NCBI GenBank assembly: GCA_003024985.2
Contig: PXIH01S0006673.1
From: Euperipatoides rowelli
Lineage: Eukaryota; Onychophora; Udeonychophora; Euonychophora; Peripatopsidae
DNA length: 13,405 nt
Reading direction: 5' to 3' (one strand)
Below are positions 7,482 through 13,405 of the stretch, one piece after another. The notes beneath the pieces are model-generated. The model did no database searches, was not told where the DNA came from, and saw nothing but the letters and a program-made list of their open reading frames with translations. The position numbers and the translations under genes were made by a program. Position 1 is the first letter of the stretch, and each line of letters starts with the position of its first letter.

Positions 7482-9372
7482 GGAGTGGGAGGGGAAATAA
7501 TGTGAAGATTGCCCTACTACCAAGCGATAAAATATGGTGTTGAGACCTTATAAACAACTCCAAAAATAAAATTCAACTATTTTTAAAGTGGATGCTTGTG
7601 TAAATTACCCCACCCCCTTCTTAATATTAATCTTGAATTTTGAAGTGAACAGAAAACTACCAATTAATGAAATATGGTGTAAGGTGACCCCCACCCCCCC
7701 TAAACGACTCCAAAAATAAATTTTAGCAAAATTTAATGGGGGAGGGAATGGGCTAGTGTGAAGTTGGCCACCTAAAATTTAATTTTGAATTTAAGGGTAA
7801 ATAGAATACTTCCAATTGATGAATCATGATGTAAAGTAACTTCCAACCAACCTCCAAACATTTACAAAATTAAAATTTACAAAAATGAAAGTTGAGGAGG
7901 GTTTGGTGGGGGGGGGGGGTGTAAAGATTTCCCCCAAAAAATAATATTTTAATTTTGAGGTGAATAAAGGACTACTTAACAATAAAAGATGCAGTAAAGA
8001 GACCTACAACGTACTCCAAAAATAAAATTTAACAAATTCAAAACTTAGTGTGTATTTAGGTGTAAATAGGGAACTTCAAAACGATGAAGCATGGTGTAAA
8101 GTAACTTCCAAACAACCTCTCCTAAAATAAAATTTACCAAATTTTGATGTGGGTAGGGAAGGGTAGTGTCATTGCTTATTCTTCCTCCTTCCCCCCCCCC
8201 CCCCAATAATAATTTTGAATTTTGGGACGAATAGGAGACTATCAAACAATGAAACATGGTGTAAAATGACCTTTAAAAAAATGACCTCCAAATAACTTCA
8301 AAAATAAAATTTGCCAAATTTTGTTGTGAAGCAGGGGGTGGTTAGCGTCATTGTCTATTCCCTCCACCCCACATAGTAATTTTGCATTTTGGGTGAATAG
8401 GAGACTACCAAAGAATGAAACATGGTGTAAAATGACCTTTAAAAAATGACCTCCAAATAACTCCAAAAATAAAATTTACCAAAATTTTATGTGGGAGGGC
8501 TAGTGTGAAGTTCTTCATCCCCCTACCTGCCTGCCCACAAAAATATTTAATTTTGAATTTAGGAGTAAATAGGGTACTACCAAAATATGAAACTTGATGT
8601 AAAATGAACTTCAAAAATCTTCAAACATCTCAAAAAATAAAATTTAACAAATTTGAATCGGGGTGCTAGTGTGAAGTTGGCACCTTCTGTATTAATTTTG
8701 TATTTTTGAGTGATTAGGGAACTACTAAATGATGAAACAATGTGTAAAGTGACCACCAAGCAACTCAAAAAATAAAAATTCACCAATATTTAATGTGGAG
8801 GGGAGAGGAATAGTGTGAATTTCCCTCCCCCCCTCAAATTTAATTTTGAATTTAGGGGGTGATTGGCTACCTTAAAACAATAAAGTATGATGTAAAGTGA
8901 TCTAAAAACAACTCAAAACAAAAATTACAAATTTTGATGTGTGTTTGTGGGGAAGGGGGACTAGTATTAAGTTGGCCCCTTCAATATTAATTTTATATTT
9001 TGGATTCAATAGGTTTGACCAAACTATGAAACATGGTGTAAAGTTACCTTCAAACACTCTCTAAACCACTCCTAAAAATTTTTTTATCAAAATTTAATGT
9101 GTGAGGGCTAGTGTAATTAATAATTTATGGGCAACTAGGGTACTGCCCAACAATGAAGCATGGAGTAAAGTGACCTTCAAACAATCCAGAAATAAAATTT
9201 ATCAAATTTCGATGTGGAAGGCGGGTGCTAGTGTTAAGTTGACACCCTACATATTAAATTTGAATTTTGGGGGAATAGGGGACTACAAAACGATAAAACA
9301 TAGTGCAAAGTGATCTCCAAACAACCAAAAAATAAAATTTATCAAAAATGTGGGGTGAGCTTGAACTTCGCG
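7482..9372 (+). repeat. Satellite array, block in plus orientation
   Basis: About 12-13 degenerate units marked by CCAAAAATAAAATTTA at about 7561, 7711, 7861, 8016, 8121, 8299, 8463, 8630, 8765, 8917, 9070, 9187 and 9327. Spacing runs from about 105 to 177 bases and is mostly near 150. Each unit has the same order: AATAAAATTTA; a G-rich stretch; CTAGTGTGAAGTTGGC; a C-rich stretch; AATTTTGAATTT; GGTGAATAGGGGACTAC; ATGAAACATGGTGTAAAGTGAC. Runs of 12-14 G or C sit in the variable parts (7908-7919, 8191-8204). Short minus-strand open frames with a recurrent FTPCF motif come from the repeat and are not genes. No transposase or TIR was seen. Confidence 0.9.
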
Positions 9373-9581
9373 CAAGTAAAAATAAATTGACTAAGCAAAA
9401 AAATATTTAATAATTGAGTCTCTTATAGATTGTAATGATACTGTAATATTACATATTGTATATTAAAACAAGTCTGGAATTAAACCATTGTCATATTTCA
9501 AATGGTAAAAAAAAATTAAAATAGTTTTATATATTATTTTGGAAGGCAGAAATTATATTAAACATTTTACCTACATTATTC
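9373..9581. other. Spacer between satellite and SINE
   Basis: A+T-rich single-copy-looking sequence without motifs I can name. Confidence 0.5.
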
Positions 9582-9594
9582 ATATAATATTTTT
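9582..9594. repeat. Target-site duplication of the SINE, copy 1
   Basis: ATATAATATTTTT, identical to 9707-9719 on the other side of the SINE. Being A+T-only and merging into the T run, its exact right edge is uncertain by a few bases. Confidence 0.65.
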
Positions 9595-9706
9595 TTTTTT
9601 TTTTCAAAAAAATCCAACAGTCGCTTTAGCCGGATTCAACTAGGGACAGACTTGGTTATCTGGTGCCCAGTGATCTTAGACCGCTTGACTAAGCCCGCAG
9701 GCCTAT
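9595..9706 (-). mobile_element. tRNA-derived SINE
   Basis: On the minus strand a GC-richer block of about 90 bases begins near 9703. It contains TTAGTCAAGCGGTCTAAG, close to the A box of tRNA-Leu/Ser-like genes, and about 40 bases later AGTTGAATCCGG, close to the B box. It then ends in GGATTTTTTTG and a poly-A tail (the T run ending at about 9604 on the plus strand). These are the parts of a short tRNA-derived SINE with an internal RNA polymerase III promoter. The ends of the tRNA-like part do not pair into a clean acceptor stem, and the A-tail and target-site duplications point to a retroposon rather than a functional tRNA. The machinery for its movement would come from an unlinked LINE. Confidence 0.72.
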
Positions 9707-9719
9707 ATATAATATTTTT
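9707..9719. repeat. Target-site duplication of the SINE, copy 2
   Basis: ATATAATATTTTT, immediately outside the 5' end of the minus-strand SINE. The exact match to 9582-9594 supports insertion by target-primed reverse transcription. Confidence 0.65.
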
Positions 9720-10424
9720 ATATTGATTTTTTTTTTTTAGTTAATTTATATCTTGACATTTTATTTTTTGCATCTAATGTTTTCACTATCATTTATTTTA
9801 TTTTGAGAAATTAACAACAGGATTTATTCTCTTTAACCTGGGGGAAAATATTTTATGACCCAATTAAAATAATTAAGATAGCAATATCTCACGTCAAATT
9901 TCAATCTGAATAATAATTATATTCTAATGTCTATGAAACTTAATAATTGAATTAGATGCTGAGTGTTCAAATTCATTGACAAAAAGTGTTTACAAAGTAT
10001 AAAATTAATATTAATATCCTCCAAATACAGCTTAACCCGTACCTTGTATTTATTTTGTATTTTCTTCACTTCAAATATAATTATTAGCCTACATTCAATA
10101 TTAGGCTATCTCATTTTTAAAAAAATAAAAAATAAAATTTTTCCCATATTTCATTTAAAAATTTTAAATATGAAGTAGTACATTAAATTCCAATATGCAT
10201 GTACAATATACTGCATGAAGTAGACTATATAAAGTAAATAGGTAATAACAAATTCAAAGAAAAACTTCTAACCTGTCCAGCCATCTTTTAATTTCTAAGA
10301 CAGTGATAAGCACCCAAGTTTAAGTTGTTAACTGGTGATATTAGACTGGTAAAGAAACTTTTTATTATTCTCTCATCAGCCTATTTGCATAAGCCAATTA
10401 TACAAGTTTGTCACTTTCAACATG

Positions 10425-10462
10425 TTTTTTTTTTTTTTTTTTTTCTCTAAAAAAAAAAAAAA
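10425..10462. repeat. T20 / A14 snapback
   Basis: Twenty T (10425-10444), a four-base spacer CTCT, then fourteen A (10449-10462). Two facing homopolymers can pair with each other. They may be two facing retroposon tails or simple slippage; no element body was recognised on either side. Confidence 0.8.
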
Positions 10463-10750
10463 TCTTAAATTTATTAACTTTAAAAGAGCAATAATCACCT
10501 GTCATTTTGAATACAGTATATTTATCCCCTCATTCTTATGCTATAGGTAGCCTACTTAAACATACCTTATTAGGTATAGACATCTGAGCTATGATATTTG
10601 GTTTTAAATTATCAGTTTGATTTATTTACACGTTACTATAACTCCTAACCACACACATTTATTTATATTGTATAGTTATTTTAAGCATGAAGACCTAAGT
10701 AACAAAATTTGTTTTACATAATGATTACTTTTCTATACTTCTACAAACAG

Positions 10751-10858
10751 ATAATGAAGTCAAACAAAATATAAAATGTTCACATAAAGAATTAAAGGCT
10801 ACTTCGATCGTAGCCTTTAATTCTTTATGTGAACATTTTTTTGTTTGTCTTCATTGAT
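10751..10858. repeat. Hairpin with 30-bp perfect arms
   Basis: The arms at 10773-10802 and 10810-10839 are perfectly complementary over 30 bp around the seven-base loop TTCGATC. Pairing continues outward imperfectly (ATGAAGTCAAACAAA against TTTGTTTGTCTTCAT), giving a stem of about 50 bp. The sequence is not low-complexity. Candidates are a small MITE-like fold-back or a hairpin small-RNA precursor. No convincing target-site duplication was found. Confidence 0.88.
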
Positions 10859-11054
10859 ATAATCTGTCCTAAATTATCTACCTGCTGACCTATAAATTAG
10901 ATCAAATATATTAGTGAATACTAATCGCTTTAAAATTAAAATACCTGGGAATAACTGCAGGGGATCTTTTTTCCTTCTCTTTGGTCACAGTTTAGTTAGC
11001 CTACATTGTAATTTAACCGAATATTCAGTATAAGATTTGATCACTTACAACTTC

Positions 11055-11093
11055 TATTTCAATTCAAATAATTTTAAAGAAGAATTGAAATAA
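11055..11093. repeat. Small inverted repeat
   Basis: ATTTCAATTC is followed about 16 bases later by GAATTGAAAT, a 10-bp stem. In A+T-rich DNA this may be chance. Confidence 0.4.
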
Positions 11094-12570
11094 AATTAAA
11101 TGAATTAATTTGTGTTTCAGACAAATAGAATAGATTTGAATCCCCTTACTTTTGGATTTTAGGATATCAAATTGTTAAATTTTATATGCATTTAATAATA
11201 CACTGGAATAATGGGGGGGGGGGGGGTATAATATTGTATTCTATCTGTCATTGCTGAACATGCTAAAAGCTTACCTTATCAGCAACATTGCACTAACATT
11301 AGGAATAGATTTATGAATTATTAACTCTCCAATAAGTAGACTTTTTGATTAGTAATATAACATTAATTATTTCAATTAGCTGTAACTTTCTACAGAATGA
11401 TTTTCTGTCTACCTTGTGTTTAAACTGCATTTGATTAAACAAATAGTGATAAACAGAGACATTTTTTAGAGATTAATTCTTGGGATAACTATTTTTTTTC
11501 TTCTTTTTATTTGGCTCATTTCCATCCAAACTGTAAAGTATTCTACTTATGTAAACTAACTAATCACCAATCTGTCCTACGTGAGAATGGACATGAACCA
11601 TCTGCCCCGTCTAAGTGATGGCATATTAGTCTAAAGCATTACTCATTTCTAATTTTATATTAGTAAAATTCCAGCAAGTGATAATAAATCACTTTATAAA
11701 CTAAAACAAAATATCAGATTAGAGAATTAAATCAGTGCTAAGTCTACGATCGTTAACAATTTATTTTCATAATTATTCCTTTGTTTAAAAACAATTTAAA
11801 ATTATTTAACCTATATACATTAGTAATAGAAATAGTTATTTTTTTAAAAAAAGGTATGCACTATGCAGATAAGAAAGCTTTTTAGAAAGATGCCATGAAG
11901 ACTGTTTCCCAATATCCCCCCCCCCCCAGTCTTTTTAAATTTTCATAAGTAATATATTATTTTCTTTATAAAATTTTCATATAAAATTTCTATTTTCTGG
12001 ATCTATGCTAGTTATAAATTGATAGATTAATTTTATATTTTAGGCCATAGCCATTTAGGCCTACCGTATATGGATTCAACCCGAATAGATTCTTATTTTT
12101 TTATATACAAATAAATAAATATGGTACTAGAGTTTTTGTTTCAAATGACCCGCCTCCCCCACTAACTTTCCTATTTATGAAAAAAAAAGTTGAATTAAAA
12201 TTCAGACATAATTAAACTTTGGTTAAACACTAAAACTGTGCATATTAAAGAATGAGTTTATTTCTTGTACTAGCAATCTGTGCCCCCACATATCCTAATC
12301 GGGGCCTGGGGACTGGAAATCCAGGTGGGGTCTGGTACCGCTACCTTATATATTTTTAATAAGCCTTTTTTTTTTTTGACAGTTGAACACTTTGTTAGGT
12401 GTTACAAGGCTACTTTTTTATTTATTGATGAGCATTTTTTTTTGGCTTCGATGTTTGTCATATCTATGTAATTCTTTTGTAGTTTGGCCCTGGGCACCAG
12501 GGCTACATCCCAATCCCCTCCCCCACCTTAACGTTCCTTGTGGGAGCCCTGAGTAGATATAAAGTGGCGG

Positions 12571-12646
12571 TTCTGGAACACTTCCTGTCATGTGCAGTAG
12601 ATCAGAGTTTCTGTAACACTTTCAGTCATGCTCAGTAAGACACTTA
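12571..12646 (+). repeat. Two 38-base tandem units with ETS/NRF1-like words
   Basis: 12571-12608 and 12609-12646 share TTCTG-AACACTT followed by GTCATG and CAGTA. Unit 1 carries CTTCCTGTCATGTGCAGTAG. This resembles an ETS site (CTTCC) next to a CATGCGCAG-type NRF1 half-site in which CpG has become TpG. Unit 2 is more degraded. A YY1-like AAGTGGCGG lies directly upstream at 12562-12570. The repeat is clear; the binding-site reading is inference from motif knowledge. Confidence 0.55.
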
Positions 12647-12664
12647 TACTAGTATGTCACTTTT

Positions 12665-12965
12665 TCTAGCACACATTAACCATAATGCAGATGGTGGGGA
12701 TTTCTAGCACACACATTACCCATAATTCAAGATGGTGGACCACATATCCCTTAATGCAAAAAAATCCAAGATGTCCGACCATAACTTTTTTCAAAAATTG
12801 AAAATTTTTATAATTATTATAATTTATTCAAAATGGGCTGAATGGACAAGGCACATTACCCATAATGCAAAAAATTCAAGGTGGCGACTTCTGATTTTTC
12901 AAAAATTCAAAATTCAAAATTTTAAAGAAAATGTTAATTTATTCAAAATGGAAACTATGACCCTC
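12665..12965 (+). repeat. Degenerate repeats carrying ZNF143/Staf-like and YY1-like words
   Basis: The module ACATTACCCATAATGCA, then a short A-rich link, then AAGGTGGCGAC or AAGATGGTGG, occurs four times, starting at about 12665, 12702, 12740 and 12851. CCCATAATGCA is the core of the ZNF143/Staf site and AAGATGGCGGC is the YY1 consensus. Copies 3 and 4 are longer units of about 110 bases, sharing TTTTTCAAAAATTNAAAA and AATTTATTCAAAATGG after the module. The open frame at 12732-12989 is a by-product and shows the same repeat at protein level. It may be a promoter-derived or transposon-derived repeat. Confidence 0.6.
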
Positions 12966-13103
12966 AAGTACTTGAAAGATAGGGTTTGAAGTCCTATCTA
13001 ATTTACATACTGAAATATTCAAAACTGAGTTGACAAGAAGATGCTAGGATTTAAAAACAAGCAGGAAAGGTGCGGACCGCTATGTAAGCCGGAATTGATT
13101 CTG

Positions 13104-13247
13104 ATTGGCTAAAAATAATAGGAGAGCTCCCCATTGGCTAAGCTCTAAAATAACGTCACAGCATTTCAATCCGACTCTATCCTACAAAAGCCCCATAGAA
13201 TAATGATACGTCACTATTTCCTCAAGAACCTTTTGAGAGTATATATA
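13104..13247 (+). promoter_or_regulatory. Candidate promoter: two CCAAT boxes, two CRE-like sites, TATA
   Basis: Inverted CCAAT boxes lie at 13104-13108 and 13133-13137. The first reads AGCCAATCAG on the minus strand, a full NF-Y-type context. CRE-like ACGTCA words lie at 13153-13158 and 13208-13213, and TATATATA at 13240-13247. The order and spacing (29 bases between CCAAT boxes, about 20 to the first CRE, TATA last) suit a plus-strand promoter. The start would lie near 13270 and the gene beyond the window. No coding start is seen in the remaining bases. Direction is uncertain because CCAAT and CRE boxes work in both orientations. Confidence 0.42.
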
Positions 13248-13405
13248 TGTGGAAAAATGAAACATTTTTACACAAGAATACATTTGTGTTTATAAGCTTT
13301 CAATAATTCCTCTATGTCTTGAACCATCCATTTTAGCCTTGTCCTTAAAAGTCAGTTTTTTAGATCAATTTTTCTAGAAATAATTTAAGTTCTGGCTGTT
13401 TTTCC
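13248..13405. other. Right-edge sequence, no coding region seen
   Basis: Downstream of the TATA-like stretch. The ATGs here open only very short frames. If the promoter is real this would be 5' untranslated sequence or a first intron. Confidence 0.4.

Larger units (their letters stand above)
9720..12560. other. A+T-rich stretch without a gene
   Basis: No domain-like open frame; those at 9963-10178 and 12280-12471 are low-complexity and hydrophobic by composition. Notable items are a T20/A14 snapback (10425-10462), a long hairpin (10751-10858), a 14-G run (11213-11226) and a 12-C run (11916-11927). Two GC-richer patches lie at about 12280-12345 and 12485-12555; the latter has the small stem GCCCTGG/CCAGGGC (12487-12503). 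I could not assign the patches to a family. Confidence 0.55.

Noticed and set aside
8045-8786. Four overlapping minus-strand open frames with similar sequence (FTPCF-type motif)
   Set aside because: They repeat with the satellite unit and end at random. The similarity is that of the DNA repeat, not of a protein family.
9605-9703. Functional tRNA gene
   Set aside because: The B box is imperfect, the ends do not form a clean acceptor stem, and a poly-A tail plus target-site duplications mark a retroposon.
12487-12503. Rho-independent terminator-like stem GCCCTGG/CCAGGGC
   Set aside because: Seven-base stem with a three-base loop, no T run after it, in a eukaryotic setting; probably chance.
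12732-12989. 85-codon plus-strand open frame
   Set aside because: It lies across the ZNF143/YY1-like tandem units, shows the same internal repeat, and is Lys/Phe/Ile-rich by composition.
1-13405. CRISPR array, bacterial operon or phage content
   Set aside because: The repeats are head-to-tail units without constant repeat-spacer structure. No bacterial genes or ribosome binding sites are present, and all recognisable coding relics are eukaryotic retroelements.

Overview
The window looks like non-coding nuclear DNA from an animal. It is strongly A+T-rich, with many poly-A/T runs and several C or G homopolymers of 12-14 bases. No intact protein gene was found on either strand. Supportable content is decayed transposable elements, two tandem-repeat arrays, fold-back sequences and promoter-like motif clusters. 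The mix of a Penelope-like element, a Ty3-type integrase fragment, a hAT-like end and a tRNA-derived SINE fits a metazoan, perhaps a marine invertebrate. The species cannot be named from the sequence.

Layout. 85-930 is a near-perfect palindrome with a 5-base loop. Each arm carries a degraded GIY-YIG endonuclease end of a Penelope-like retroelement, and the two copies point away from each other. The right arm runs straight into a GGAT/GGAC/GGTT minisatellite (about 929-2096). After about 540 bases of plain sequence, a 5'-truncated Ty3-type fragment lies on the minus strand (2744-3574: integrase tail, polypurine tract, LTR-like tail). It is bracketed by two 110-base direct repeats that differ at only four positions. 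A probable hAT transposon end lies at 4204-4275. 4276-6960 holds nothing I can name.

6961-9372 is a satellite of roughly 105-177-base units that reverses orientation near 7482. A tRNA-derived SINE (minus strand, 9595-9706) has a poly-A tail and exact 13-base target-site duplications. 9720-12560 is mostly featureless but contains a hairpin with 30-bp perfect arms and a T20/A14 snapback.

The right end looks regulatory. 12561-12890 packs degenerate, tandemly repeated motifs resembling ETS, NRF1, ZNF143/Staf and YY1 sites. 13104-13247 has two CCAAT boxes, two CRE-like ACGTCA sites and a TATA-like stretch, suggesting a promoter for a gene beyond the right edge. There is no operon-like or cooperating gene set. 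The most unusual structures are the Penelope-like palindrome abutting the minisatellite, the 110-base duplication around the Ty3 fragment, the orientation switch in the satellite, and the promoter-motif repeats.
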